DNA of 64,000 nucleotides from Actinomycetospora lemnae (GCF_028737315.1 NZ_JAQZAO010000012.1:62001-126000), one strand, 5' to 3'; shown: positions 7,962-16,189, counted from the stretch's first letter. A program made the numbers and translations. The notes: generated by a model not told the origin, from the letters alone.

Positions 7962-9215
7962 TCAGGCGCGCGACATCGGGACGCCCTGGCCCGGGTCGAT
8001 CTTCGTCGGGCCGTCCTTGCCCGGCTTGACGTCGAAGTCGAAGATCCCGGTCGGGAGGTAGACCGTCGAGCACGAGTTCGGGATGTCGACCACGCCGGAC
8101 AGGCGGCCCTCGATCGGCGCCGCGCCCAGGATCATGTAGGCCTGGACGGGCGAGTAGCCGAAGGTCGTCAGGTAGTCGATCGCGTGCAGGCAGGCCCGCT
8201 GGTACGAGAGGTGCGAGTCGAGGTAGCGCTGCTCGCCGTCGAGGGTGACCGACGTGCCGGAGAAGGCGATCCACTCGCTGTACTGCGGGTCGGTGTTCCC
8301 CGGGACGAAGATCGCGTTCTCGGAGACGCCGTAGGTCTGCATGCCGCCCTTGATGAGGTCGACGTGCAGGTCGATGAACCCGCCCATCTCGATCGCGCCG
8401 CAGAACGTGATCTCGCCGTCGCCCTGCGAGAAGTGCAGGTCGCCCATGGAGAGGTTCGCGCCGTCGACGAACACCGGGTAGAAGACGCGGCTGCCCTTGG
8501 TGAAGTTCTTGATGTCCTGGTTGCCGCCGTTCTCCCGCGGCGGCGCGGTGCGGGCGGCCTCGTTGCGGGCCCGCTCGAAGTCCTCGCCCGACAGCGACCC
8601 GAGGATCGCCGAGTCCGGCTGCGGCGGCAGGGCCAGCGGCGGCACCGCCTGCGGGTTCGTGTCGATGAGCGCCTGCTCGCGGGCGTTCCACTTGCCCAGC
8701 AGGTCGTGCGACGGCGCGGTGCCCATGAGGCCCGGGTGGACGATGCCGGTGAACTCGACGTGCGGGACGTGACGCGAGGTGGCCTTCCCGCCGCGGAAGT
8801 CCCAGATGACCTTGTAGGCGTCCGGGAAGTGGTCGGTGAGGAACCCGCCGCCGTTGGTCTTGGCGAAGACGCCGGTGTAGCCCCAGCCCTGGCCGGCCAG
8901 CGGGCCGGAGTCCTCCTGCGGGATCGGGCCGACGTCGAGGATGTCGACGATGAGCAGGTCACCGGGCTGCGCGCCCTCGACCGCGATCGGCCCGGACAGC
9001 ACGTGCACGCTGTTGAGCGGCGCGTGGAGGATGTCGTCGGCCGAGTCGTCGTTGACGATCGCGCCGTCGAACCACTCCCGGCAGTCGACCCGGAACACGT
9101 CGCCGGGCTTGACGTGCACCTGCGCGGGCACGTCGGGGTGCCAGCGGTTGTGGCCGACGATCTGCTGCTCGGTGAACTTCTTGCTGCTGTCGAGCGGGAA
9201 GACCTTCTTCGGCAT
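7962..9215 (-). CDS. fmdA: Formamidase (FmdA/AmdA family)
   Basis: A 417-residue member of the acetamidase/formamidase family, the usual length. It hydrolyses formamide or short-chain amides to ammonia and the acid in the cytosol. Visible family signatures include GHNRWHPDVPAQVHVKPGD, the conserved VHVLSGPIAVEGAQPGDLL, and the HFSQGDGEITFCGAIEMGG block near the active site. Start ATG 9215 is preceded by a strong GAGGAGAG ribosome site. It is the third gene of an fmdB-amiS-fmdA run on the minus strand, 26 bp after amiS, so it should be cotranscribed and linked to amide import. Confidence 0.93.
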   Translation of the reverse strand: MPKKVFPLDSSKKFTEQQIVGHNRWHPDVPAQVHVKPGDVFRVDCREWFDGAIVNDDSADDILHAPLNSVHVLSGPIAVEGAQPGDLLIVDILDVGPIPQEDSGPLAGQGWGYTGVFAKTNGGGFLTDHFPDAYKVIWDFRGGKATSRHVPHVEFTGIVHPGLMGTAPSHDLLGKWNAREQALIDTNPQAVPPLALPPQPDSAILGSLSGEDFERARNEAARTAPPRENGGNQDIKNFTKGSRVFYPVFVDGANLSMGDLHFSQGDGEITFCGAIEMGGFIDLHVDLIKGGMQTYGVSENAIFVPGNTDPQYSEWIAFSGTSVTLDGEQRYLDSHLSYQRACLHAIDYLTTFGYSPVQAYMILGAAPIEGRLSGVVDIPNSCSTVYLPTGIFDFDVKPGKDGPTKIDPGQGVPMSRA

Positions 9216-9241
9216 CGCTTCTCTCCTCGGTACGCGGGTGG

Positions 9242-9877
9242 TCAGGCGGGGACGCGCTCGCCGGTGGGCGCGGGCGTGGGCGGGGCGGGCTGCCGGCGCG
9301 CCCACGGGACGAGGGCCGCGAAGACGACCACCCCGAAGATCGCCAGCCCGATCGCGAGCGGGACGCCGATCACGTCGTAGACGCCCGTGAGGAGCAGGAG
9401 CGCGGGGATCCACGCGGTGACCCACCCCTGGATGGCGCACACCGCGCCGGTGTAGCGCCCGATCCCCTCGCGCTTGCGGCCCAGCAGCACGAAGAACAGC
9501 GCCCAGAGGAACGCCCAGTACAGCCAGATGACACCGAAGGCCGGGTCGGCGAAGCGGGTGAAGTTCAGCGCGGAGAAGACGAGCGCGGTGATGGCGACGA
9601 ACAGGCAGAAGTAGCCGAGCCCGGTGCCGTCGAGGTCCCAGGTCAGGTTCACCGCGACGTAGAGGTAGGTGAACGAGAAGAGGAACAGGCCGGACGCCGC
9701 GAGCACGACGTCGGCGTCACCGTTCGCCGTGAAGATCAGGTAGAGCGGCGTGACGATCTGCAGCCCACCGACGAAGAAGTTCATCGGTGCGGCCGAGCGG
9801 GCGTCGATCCACCCCAGCAGCATGACGCCGTTGATGAACAGCACGGCGCCGACGAAGAGCAGGCCGACGCTAGCCAC
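9242..9877 (-). CDS. amiS: AmiS/UreI family amide or urea channel
   Basis: A 211-residue integral membrane protein with six hydrophobic helices and the AmiS/UreI pattern (VGLLFVGAVLFINGVMLLG at the N-terminus, NFFVGGLQIVTPLYLIFTAN, and WVTAWIPALLLLTG near the end). Members form channels or transporters for urea and short-chain amides in the cytoplasmic membrane. Placed between fmdB and fmdA, it likely brings formamide or acetamide to the formamidase. The start is GTG 9877; the C-terminal 25 residues are Pro/Arg-rich and probably cytosolic. Confidence 0.92.
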   Translation of the reverse strand: MASVGLLFVGAVLFINGVMLLGWIDARSAAPMNFFVGGLQIVTPLYLIFTANGDADVVLAASGLFLFSFTYLYVAVNLTWDLDGTGLGYFCLFVAITALVFSALNFTRFADPAFGVIWLYWAFLWALFFVLLGRKREGIGRYTGAVCAIQGWVTAWIPALLLLTGVYDVIGVPLAIGLAIFGVVVFAALVPWARRQPAPPTPAPTGERVPA

Positions 9878-10003
9878 GGGACGGCGCCGATCGAGGTCGC
9901 AGCACGGGACGTCCTCTCTGTCGTGGGGCCCGCCCGAGCAGGGCAGGAGGCATCGCGCCCCGGGGTCGACCGGGGCGGACCGGGGGCGAAAGGGTGGGTG
10001 CGG

Positions 10004-10285
10004 TCAGGGGCGCGGCAGCGCCGCGGTGCGCGGGTCGAGGGGACGCGACGGCCCGACGGGACGGGGCGGCGGCGCGCTGACGACGGCGGGCTCGGTGCGC
10101 GAGGCCTCGGCGCGGTCGATGGCCGCGACCTTCCTCCGGTCGGCCAGGGCGAGCCGCGGTGCAGTGATCATCTTGGCGGCGTCGGCGCCGCAGGTCGGGC
10201 ACGGGACGACCGCGGGCGCGGTGCCCATCGGCCGCATGACGTCGACGGGACCGTCCGCGCCGCAGCGGTACGCGTAGAGCGGCAT
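10004..10285 (-). CDS. fmdB: FmdB-type zinc ribbon protein
   Basis: A 93-residue protein that begins MPLYAYRC, the hallmark of FmdB putative regulatory proteins, with a second pair CPTC at residues 29-32. FmdB was named for its link to formamidase operons, and here it directly precedes amiS and fmdA. One ligand of the usual two CxxC pairs is absent: Cys8 is followed by GADG instead of xxCG, so only three cysteines remain. Start ATG 10285 has a GGGGGA ribosome site. The Pro/Ala-rich tail is not conserved. Whether it binds zinc with three Cys is unclear. Confidence 0.85.
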   Translation of the reverse strand: MPLYAYRCGADGPVDVMRPMGTAPAVVPCPTCGADAAKMITAPRLALADRRKVAAIDRAEASRTEPAVVSAPPPRPVGPSRPLDPRTAALPRP

Positions 10286-10344
10286 CGCTGTCCCCCTTCG
10301 TCGAGGCCCCGACGCCGCGGGCGAGATATGCGTCGTAGGAATTG

Positions 10345-10358
10345 GTTTCCTAGGAAAC
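10345..10358. promoter_or_regulatory. 14-bp perfect palindrome upstream of fmdB operon
   Basis: GTTTCCTAGGAAAC is its own reverse complement and lies 60 bp before the fmdB start, in an AT-richer patch. It has the size and symmetry of a dimeric winged-helix operator; the MarR gene 1.2 kb away is the nearest candidate to bind it. Confidence 0.6.
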
Positions 10359-10386
10359 TAGCGACGGCGGGGCGAGCCGTCAACAC

Positions 10387-11463
10387 TCAGAGCTGCTGCA
10401 CGACGTCCCAGGTCAGCCCGTCGGCGACGGCCAGGAAGACCCGCTGGCGCAGGTGCCGGTCGCGCAGCTCGACCGTGCCGCGCGGGCTCTCGTACGCCAG
10501 GCCGTCGGCCACCGACATCATCGCCGGCACCTGCGTGGAGCCGGCCCGGCGCATCAGCTCGGTGAGCAGCCGGACGCCCTCGTAGCAGGACTCGCCGAGG
10601 CTGTTCAGCACCGGCGCGTCGTCGCCGAACTCGCGGAAGTAGGTGGCGGCGAACTCCAGCCCCGAGCTCGTCGCGAGGTCCTCGAAGTAGCCCGCCGAGG
10701 TCATCAGCCCGCGCGTGCTCTCCGTCCCGGACGCGAGCAGCACGTTCTCCTCGATGAGCGAGCTGAACCGCAGGATGTCCCGGTCGAGGCCCGCCGCGGC
10801 GAAGGACCGGTTGAACGCGACCGCGTCGTCGCCGATGAGCAGCATCAGCACCGCGTCGCAGCCGCTGGCCTCGACGCGGCCCAGCACCGACGAGAAGTCG
10901 GAGGTGCCGAGCGGCACGAACATCTCGTCGCAGACGGTGCCGCCGATCCGGCGCAGGTAGCGCGCCGCCGTCGCCGCCGAGCGCCGCGGCCAGACGTAGT
11001 CGTCGCCGACGATCGTCCAGCGCTGCACGCCCGCGGTGCCGGCGAACCAGTCCAGCGTCGGGCCGAGCTGGAGGTCCGGCGTCTCGCCGGTGAGGAACAG
11101 GCCCGGCCGGTCCTCGCCGCCCTCGTAGAGCGCGGTGTACGCGTACGGCACGCGACCGCGGATACGGGGCGCGACCGCCTCGCGGACCGCCGAGATGTGC
11201 CAGCCCGTGACGGCCTGGACCGCGCCGGCGCTCACCAGCGCGTCGACCTCGATCGCCACCTCCTCCGGGCTGCGCCCCCCGTCGACCGGCACGAGGTTCA
11301 GCTCCCGGCCGAGCACCCCGCCGTCGGCGTTGATCTCCTGCACGGCGAGCGCGGCGCAGCTCTCGCAGGACGGCCCGAAGATCCCGGCGGGACCCTGCAG
11401 CGGGATCACGAGCGCCATGTCCAGCACGTCGCGTCCGCGCGTGCGGGACAGCGACTCGGTCAT
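10387..11463 (-). CDS. AmiC-like amide receptor (periplasmic-binding-protein fold, cytosolic)
   Basis: A 358-residue protein of the substrate-binding family that includes AmiC, the amide sensor of Pseudomonas. Key stretches are GIFGPSCESCAALAVQEINA (ligand pocket opening), TGWHISAVREAV, and GTSDFSSVLGRVEASGCDAV. It has no signal peptide or lipobox, so it should act in the cytosol like AmiC rather than as a transporter subunit. It lies upstream of fmdB on the same strand, with 101 bp between, and so probably senses the amide that the operon uses. No AmiR (ANTAR) partner is present in the window; a MarR gene is divergent instead. Start ATG 11463. Confidence 0.82.
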   Translation of the reverse strand: MTESLSRTRGRDVLDMALVIPLQGPAGIFGPSCESCAALAVQEINADGGVLGRELNLVPVDGGRSPEEVAIEVDALVSAGAVQAVTGWHISAVREAVAPRIRGRVPYAYTALYEGGEDRPGLFLTGETPDLQLGPTLDWFAGTAGVQRWTIVGDDYVWPRRSAATAARYLRRIGGTVCDEMFVPLGTSDFSSVLGRVEASGCDAVLMLLIGDDAVAFNRSFAAAGLDRDILRFSSLIEENVLLASGTESTRGLMTSAGYFEDLATSSGLEFAATYFREFGDDAPVLNSLGESCYEGVRLLTELMRRAGSTQVPAMMSVADGLAYESPRGTVELRDRHLRQRVFLAVADGLTWDVVQQL

Positions 11464-11563
11464 GGGGAGACGCTAGCGAGCGGGACCCCGTCCGGAGCTG
11501 CTCCGATCGGACGAGCCGCGCGCACTCGCCCACCGTGAGCGACTCCGCGGCTACGATCGAGCG

Positions 11564-12037
11564 GTGCCGGCCAGCGCAGGAGGGTCCACCGGAGAGGGCG
11601 ACGAGGCCCTCCGGTTGCTCTCGCTCGTCGAGCGGACGCTCACCGGGCGGCTCGAGGAGGCGCTGCGCCGCTGCGGGTCGAGCCTCGACCAGTGGCGGAT
11701 CCTGAGCCTGCTCGCCGAGCGCGGCGGCTGCCCGATGAACGTGGTCGCCGACCACGTGCTGCTCCTCGCGCCGAAGCTGAGCAAGCTGGTCGACCGCATG
11801 GTCTCGGCGAACCTCATCCTGCGCCGGCGCGACCACGAGGACCGTCGGCGCGTGCTCATCGTCGTCTCGCCCCGCGGGCGGCAGGCCCTGGCGGAGTGGG
11901 ACGCGGCGACGGCCGAGGTCCGGGGCCAGTTCCGCGCGGTCCTCGGCCCGGACGCCGAGCTCTTCGACGCGCTGCTGCGGCGCCTGCAGGAGGGCCTGAC
12001 CCCGGCGCGCCTGGGCGAGCTCGAGGCACCGGCCTGA
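11564..12037 (+). CDS. MarR family transcriptional regulator
   Basis: A 157-residue winged-helix regulator. The recognition region reads MNVVADHVLLLAPKLSKLVDRM and the wing DHEDRRRVLIVVSPRG, as in MarR proteins. It starts at GTG 11564 and is divergent from the AmiC-like gene with 100 bp between; that gap carries an imperfect dyad (GGAGC-T-GCTCC at 11494-11504) that could be its own operator. By position it may control the amide block, possibly through the palindrome at 10345-10358. The ligand is unknown. Its end lies 3 bp from the stop of the convergent MerR gene. Confidence 0.85.
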   Translation: MPASAGGSTGEGDEALRLLSLVERTLTGRLEEALRRCGSSLDQWRILSLLAERGGCPMNVVADHVLLLAPKLSKLVDRMVSANLILRRRDHEDRRRVLIVVSPRGRQALAEWDAATAEVRGQFRAVLGPDAELFDALLRRLQEGLTPARLGELEAPA

Positions 12038-12040
12038 CGC

Positions 12041-12421
12041 TCAGCAGCTCGCGGCGTACCGGTCGTCGTCCGGGACCGCCGTGGCGATGACGGCGTCCAG
12101 CCCGTCGCGGGCGGCGGCGAGCTCGTCGATCATCGCGGTGATCCGGTCGCGCTCGCGGTACAGGTCGTCGAGCAGCTCGGGACAGCTCGCCACCAGCCGC
12201 GGGCCGTCGGCGCCCATGCACGGCAGGAGCTCGGCGATGGTGGCCGTCGAGAGCCCCGCGGCGAGCAGGGTGCGCACGTGGTGCACCACGTCGACGTCCG
12301 CCTCGGCGTACTCCCGGTAGCCCGAGGCCGCGCGCTGCGGGCGCAGCAGGCCCTGCTCCTCGTAGTAGCGCAGGAGTCGCGGCGCCACCCCGACCCGGCG
12401 CGCCAGCTCGCCGATCCGCAC
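12041..12421 (-). CDS. MerR family transcriptional regulator
   Basis: A 126-residue MerR regulator: the N-terminal helix-turn-helix (RIGELARRVGVAPRLLRYYEEQGLL) is followed by the wing and a dimerisation helix. No metal-binding cysteine pair typical of CueR/ZntR is present, although one Cys lies in LLPCMGA, another in ASCPELL, and one is the last residue (YAASC). Start GTG 12421. It is divergent from an imine-reductase-like gene, and the shared gap carries a MerR-type promoter with a 19-bp spacer and central dyad. It most likely activates that neighbour, with an unknown small ligand. Confidence 0.88.
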   Translation of the reverse strand: MRIGELARRVGVAPRLLRYYEEQGLLRPQRAASGYREYAEADVDVVHHVRTLLAAGLSTATIAELLPCMGADGPRLVASCPELLDDLYRERDRITAMIDELAAARDGLDAVIATAVPDDDRYAASC

Positions 12422-12438
12422 GTCCCCGACCTCCGGGC

Positions 12439-12469
12439 TTGACCTTCACACCGGTGTCAGACTTTAACG
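12439..12469 (+). promoter_or_regulatory. MerR-type promoter/operator with 19-bp spacer
   Basis: TTGACC (12439-12444) and TTAACG (12464-12469) are separated by 19 bp, the overlong spacer that MerR activators correct by twisting DNA. A dyad (ACACCGGTGT) sits in the spacer. The ATG of the target gene is at 12479, so its transcript should be leaderless or nearly so. Confidence 0.75.
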
Positions 12470-12478
12470 TCCCCGGTC

Positions 12479-13387
12479 ATGGAGCAGAAGGAAGCCGTCA
12501 CCGTCCTGGGCCTCGGCGCGATGGGCACCGCCCTCGCCCGCGCCCTCCTGGCCGCCGGGCACCCCGTCACCGTCTGGAACCGCACCCCCGCCCGCGCCGA
12601 CGCCCTGGTCGCCGACGGCGCCCGACCGGCGCCCGACCCAGCGAGCGCGGTCGCCGCGAGTGCCCTGACGATCGTCTGCCTGCTCGACGACGACGCCGTG
12701 CGCGCCGTCCTCGACGGGGTCGACCTCGCCGGCGCGACGCTGGTGAACCTCACCTCGGGCACGCCCGAGCACGCCCGCGCGACCGCCGCGTGGCTGTCCG
12801 ACCGCGGTGCCGAGGTCCTCGCCGGGACGATCATGGTGCCGACCCCGCTCGTCGGCCCCGAGGAGGGCCTCGTCCTCTACAGCGGACCCGCCACGGTGCA
12901 CGACCGGCACCGGACGACCCTCGCGGCGCTGGGGCGCACCGACCACCTGGGCGACGACCCCGGGCGCGCGGCGCTGTTCGACCTCGGCATGCTCGACGTC
13001 TTCTTCGCCGGCCTGGCGTCGTTCCTCCACGCCGCGGCGGTGGTGGGTCGCGACGGCGTCCCCGCCGCCGAGTTCGTGCGCTACGCCGAGGAGGTCGTCG
13101 CGATCCTGCCCGCCACCTTCCGCGGGCTCGCGGAGGACGTCGACGCGGGCACCCACCCCGGCGAGGAGGACAACCTCGTCATGGACGCGACCGCACTCGG
13201 CCACATCGTCGCGACGAGCCGGGCGCGGGGCGTCGACCCGGCGCTGCCCGAGCTCGTTCACCGGCTGGCGCGGCGGGCGATCGACCGGGGCCACGGCGCG
13301 GACGGGTTCTCCCGGGTGGTGGACGAGATCAGGTCCCCGCGTCCCCGGGATGCCGCGGCCGCCCCCGCAGACGCCGGCGCACGTTGA
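12479..13387 (+). CDS. NAD(P)-dependent oxidoreductase, imine reductase-like
   Basis: A 302-residue protein with an N-terminal Rossmann loop (VLGLGAMGTALARALL) of the 3-hydroxyisobutyrate / 6-phosphogluconate dehydrogenase superfamily and an alpha-helical C-terminal dimerisation domain. The segment NLTSGTPEHARATAAWL and the motif TIMVPTPLVGPEEGLVLYSG match imine reductase-like members, which reduce cyclic imines; the catalytic residue of that group varies, so the exact substrate is open. It starts at ATG 12479, only about 10 bp after the predicted -10, and is probably activated by the divergent MerR protein. Its last 59 bp overlap the convergent CDP-alcohol transferase gene. Confidence 0.78.
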   Translation: MEQKEAVTVLGLGAMGTALARALLAAGHPVTVWNRTPARADALVADGARPAPDPASAVAASALTIVCLLDDDAVRAVLDGVDLAGATLVNLTSGTPEHARATAAWLSDRGAEVLAGTIMVPTPLVGPEEGLVLYSGPATVHDRHRTTLAALGRTDHLGDDPGRAALFDLGMLDVFFAGLASFLHAAAVVGRDGVPAAEFVRYAEEVVAILPATFRGLAEDVDAGTHPGEEDNLVMDATALGHIVATSRARGVDPALPELVHRLARRAIDRGHGADGFSRVVDEIRSPRPRDAAAAPADAGAR

Positions 13388-14021
13388 CGACCAGCTGCGT
13401 CGTGGCGAGCAGGGCGAGCAGCGCCCAGAGCGCCGCGGCCACCGTCACCACGAGCACGGCCATCGACGGGACGATGCCCGCGACCCCGAGCGCGACCCCG
13501 CCGATGACCAGCCGGGCCGGGCGCTCGGCGATCGTCACGACGCCGGTCTCCGTCATGCCCGCCGCGCTCGCGCTCGACCGGATCGACTCGTCGAGCACCG
13601 TGAGGACCGCGGCCGCGGCGCACACCGGTCCCGGTGCGCCGAGCAACCAGAGCGCGGTGACCATGCTGACGTCGCCGACGCGGTCGACGATCTGGTCGAG
13701 GACCCGGCCCCAGGCGGTGGCGGCGCCGGTGAGCTCGGCGACCGCGCCGTCCACGCCGTCGAGGAGCGCGACGACCACGACCAGGGCCGCCGCGAGCAGC
13801 GCCCACCGCCCGCCGAGCGCGGCGACGCCGGCGATCGCGACCGCACCGACCCCGCCCACACCCGTGACCCACGACGGCGGCACGGCGCGGCGGGCGAGCG
13901 GCGCGGCGAGGACGTGCGAGATGCGCAGCCAGGCGCGCGCCGGACGGGAGCCGGCCACGTCGTAGTCACCGTGCGCCCGCGACCAGCGCTCGACGTAGTC
14001 CTCGTGGTCGTCCACGTCCAC
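13329..14021 (-). CDS. CDP-alcohol phosphatidyltransferase family membrane protein
   Basis: A 230-residue polytopic membrane protein. The family motif DGxxAR...G...D...D is recognisable as LLDGVDGAVAELTG followed by WGRVLDQIVDRVGD, with the aspartates in place but the usual Arg of DGxxAR replaced (DGAVAE). Enzymes of this fold move a phosphoalcohol head group from a CDP carrier to an alcohol during phospholipid synthesis. The missing Arg leaves activity in doubt. Start GTG 14021. The 3' end overlaps the convergent oxidoreductase gene. Confidence 0.75.
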   Translation of the reverse strand: MDVDDHEDYVERWSRAHGDYDVAGSRPARAWLRISHVLAAPLARRAVPPSWVTGVGGVGAVAIAGVAALGGRWALLAAALVVVVALLDGVDGAVAELTGAATAWGRVLDQIVDRVGDVSMVTALWLLGAPGPVCAAAAVLTVLDESIRSSASAAGMTETGVVTIAERPARLVIGGVALGVAGIVPSMAVLVVTVAAALWALLALLATTQLVVNVRRRLRGRPRHPGDAGT

Positions 14022-14070
14022 CCGAACCCCCCGGCCACCGGTCGACAGGCCCCGGCCACCCTACTGGTGA

Positions 14071-14850
14071 TCAGTCCCCGGATCGTGCCGTCGCGACGAA
14101 GCAGTAGCGGTTGACACTGAAGAGGTAGTCGGTCCCCCGGGAGCGCAGGTCGGCCGTCCAGCGCGCCGCGTCCTGCGCGGTGAGGCCGTGGCGGCCGGTC
14201 ACGTAGTCGGCGATCGTGACCATCGTGTGCGCGCTGTAGGTGTCCTCGGCGAGGACCGGGTTGAACAACGGCACGAGCGCGCGCTCGGCGACGTCGAACC
14301 CCGCGCGCTCGAGCAGGCCGGGCAGGACCCGGGGCAGGTACGGGTCGACGAGGTGCTCGTCCCACGCCGTCATGACCCGGCGGTGCAGGTCGCGGTCGGC
14401 GGCGTGCCAGACCACGGAGTCCCAGTCGGTGTCGAGGACGACGACGCGCCCGCCGGGCCGCAGCACCCGGTGCACCTCGCGCAGCGCCCCGGGGACGTCG
14501 GCCACGTACTCGTAGACCTGCGTCGACACCACCGCGTCGAAGGATCCGTCGGCGTACGGCAGGGCCTCCGCACCGCCCTCGTCGATGCCGACCCACCGGA
14601 GGTCGGCGCAGTGCTCCGCGGCGACGGCGTTCATCGCCGTGCTGGGGTCGATGCCGCGGACCGAACCGTCGAGCCCGACCGCCTCGGCGATCGACCGGAC
14701 CAGGAAGCCCGGCCCCGACCCGACGTCGAGGACGTCCTCGCCGGGCAGCGGACGGAGCAGCGCCAGCACCTGCTCGCGCTGCCGGACCACGTCGGGCGTG
14801 GCGTAGACGAGCTGGATGCGGCGGGCGCCCTCGTCCCCGAACGGCAGCAC
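14071..14850 (-). CDS. Class I SAM-dependent methyltransferase
   Basis: A 259-residue methyltransferase from GTG 14850 (VLPFGDEGARRIQLVYATPD). Motif I is VLDVGSGPGFLVRSIAEAVG, the acidic loop is GIDPSTAMN, and motif II/III reads DAVVSTQVYEYV then VLRPGGRVVVLDTDW. The long C-terminal part (VTIADYVTGRHGLTAQD, RYCFVATA) is typical of actinobacterial methyltransferases of the UbiE/arsenite-methyltransferase-like kind, but no Cys trio of ArsM is seen. Substrate unknown. It is divergent from a flavin-binding pyridoxamine-oxidase-like gene. Confidence 0.82.
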   Translation of the reverse strand: MLPFGDEGARRIQLVYATPDVVRQREQVLALLRPLPGEDVLDVGSGPGFLVRSIAEAVGLDGSVRGIDPSTAMNAVAAEHCADLRWVGIDEGGAEALPYADGSFDAVVSTQVYEYVADVPGALREVHRVLRPGGRVVVLDTDWDSVVWHAADRDLHRRVMTAWDEHLVDPYLPRVLPGLLERAGFDVAERALVPLFNPVLAEDTYSAHTMVTIADYVTGRHGLTAQDAARWTADLRSRGTDYLFSVNRYCFVATARSGD

Positions 14851-14940
14851 GCGGCCCAGCGTCCCGCGCTCGCGGGTCCCGGGACAACGTCGTCGCTCAG
14901 CCGGGACACCCCTGTCGGAGGGTGGTGCCACGATCGGCGC

Positions 14941-15396
14941 ATGGCGAGGTGGCGTGACGTCGAGGCAGCGGTACCGGAGTTCGCGGCGCGGGTGCGGGCG
15001 CTCTTCGACGCCCACCGGCACAAGACCCTCGCGACGCTGCGCGCCGACGGGTCGCCGCGGATCTCCGGCATCGAGACCGTGTTCGACGAGGGCGAGCTGA
15101 CGTTCGGCTCCATGCCCGGTGCCCGCAAGGGCGCGGACCTGCGCCGCGATCCCCGGTTCGCGCTGCACAGCGCCACCGTCGACCCCGTCGAGGGCGCCGA
15201 GGCGCAGTGGCCGGGCGAGGCCAAGATCGCGGGGCGGGCGGTCGCGGCGGGCGCGGTCACCGGGGAGGCCGAGGGCGACCTCTTCCACGCCGACGTCACC
15301 GAGGTCGTCCACACCCACCTCGACCCGGCGGCGACGCTGCTCGTCGTCGAGTGGTGGACCCCGGCGGGCGGGCTGCAGCGCGTGGAGCGGGCGTGA
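14941..15396 (+). CDS. Pyridoxamine 5'-phosphate oxidase family protein
   Basis: A 151-residue split-barrel protein (MARWRDVEAAVPEFAARVRA, KTLATLRADGSPRISGIETVF, MPGARKGADLRRDPRFALHS). These features match the small FMN- or F420-binding pyridoxamine oxidase-like family. Such proteins in Actinobacteria often use F420 for redox chemistry. The cofactor cannot be settled from sequence. ATG 14941 is a clear start. The neighbouring minus-strand gene resembles F420-NADP oxidoreductases, which fits an F420 context. Confidence 0.8.
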   Translation: MARWRDVEAAVPEFAARVRALFDAHRHKTLATLRADGSPRISGIETVFDEGELTFGSMPGARKGADLRRDPRFALHSATVDPVEGAEAQWPGEAKIAGRAVAAGAVTGEAEGDLFHADVTEVVHTHLDPAATLLVVEWWTPAGGLQRVERA

Positions 15397-15429
15397 GCCG
15401 GCCCAGGGCGCGGGCGCCCACCATCCCGC

Positions 15430-16092
15430 TCAGGCCGCCCGGAAGTCCGCGGGACGCTCCGGCGACGCCTCGGCCAGGGCCCGGCGCACGCCGTCGGCGT
15501 CGAGGTCCGCGCCGTAGACCGGGGTGCCGGGCTGCTGACGCCAGGACTCCTCGAGTCCGCCGGCGTCGACCGGGTCGAAGCCGAGCTCGTCGACCAGCGC
15601 GAACACCGTGTCCTTGGCCGGGCCGTCCGCGCCCGCGACCGGCAGCGCGATGCGGCCGGCCTCGCCCCGCGGCCGGCCGCGCTCCAGCAGGTGCTTCCAG
15701 TTGATGCCGTTGAACACCTTGTACACCGGCGTCCCGAGGATCTCGGAGACCCACACGCTCTCCGGCGTCCCGTCCTCCAGGGCGTCGATCCGCCCGTCGC
15801 GCTGCTGCGGGTAGTAGTTGTTCGTCTCGATGACCGGGGCGCCCGGCTTCGCCCCGGCGACGATGTCCGGACCCAGGGCCGGGGTGTTCTTCTGCGGGAT
15901 GCTGACGATCACGACGTCCGCGTCCGCCGCGGCGTCGCGGGCCCACACCGGCGTCGCGCCGGTCTCCGCCGCCAGCTCCGCGAGCGTCTCGGGTGCGCGG
16001 GAGTTGGCCACGCGGACCTCGTGCCCCAGCGCCGCGAGCCGCCGCGTCAACGTCGCGCCGATCAAGCCTGTCCCGATGATGCCGATCCTCAC
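15430..16092 (-). CDS. NADP(H)-binding F420 oxidoreductase-like protein
   Basis: A 220-residue protein with the Rossmann start VRIGIIGTGLIGATLTRRLA and the NADP-preferring stretch RVANSRAPETL, typical of the NADPH-dependent F420 reductase (COG2085) family. VIVSIPQKNT and VIETNNYYPQQRDG follow as in relatives that act on other substrates. GTG 16092 was chosen because the Rossmann fold begins directly there; an upstream in-frame ATG at 16185 would add a non-conserved 31-residue tail. It probably moves hydride between NADP(H) and a deazaflavin or small molecule. Confidence 0.78.
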   Translation of the reverse strand: MRIGIIGTGLIGATLTRRLAALGHEVRVANSRAPETLAELAAETGATPVWARDAAADADVVIVSIPQKNTPALGPDIVAGAKPGAPVIETNNYYPQQRDGRIDALEDGTPESVWVSEILGTPVYKVFNGINWKHLLERGRPRGEAGRIALPVAGADGPAKDTVFALVDELGFDPVDAGGLEESWRQQPGTPVYGADLDADGVRRALAEASPERPADFRAA

Positions 16093-16133
16093 GAGCGGGG
16101 TAACCCCGGGCTGGTCGACGGTGTTCCGGGCGT

Positions 16134-16159
16134 GCCGCACCGCCTCTCGCCGGTGCGGC
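16134..16159. promoter_or_regulatory. 9-bp inverted repeat next to a -10 (TATAGT)
   Basis: GCCGCACCG (16134-16142) pairs with CGGTGCGGC (16151-16159) across 8 bases. It is followed at 16162-16167 by TATAGT, a good plus-strand -10 for the SNF2 gene. A repressor site overlapping the -35 region is a reasonable reading. Confidence 0.5.
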
Positions 16160-16189
16160 GGTATAGTGGTGATGAACCCCGGCACGTCG

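Noticed and set aside
8184-9380. 398-residue plus-strand frame opposite fmdA
   Set aside because: Low-complexity Val/Glu/Arg shadow of the minus-strand formamidase.
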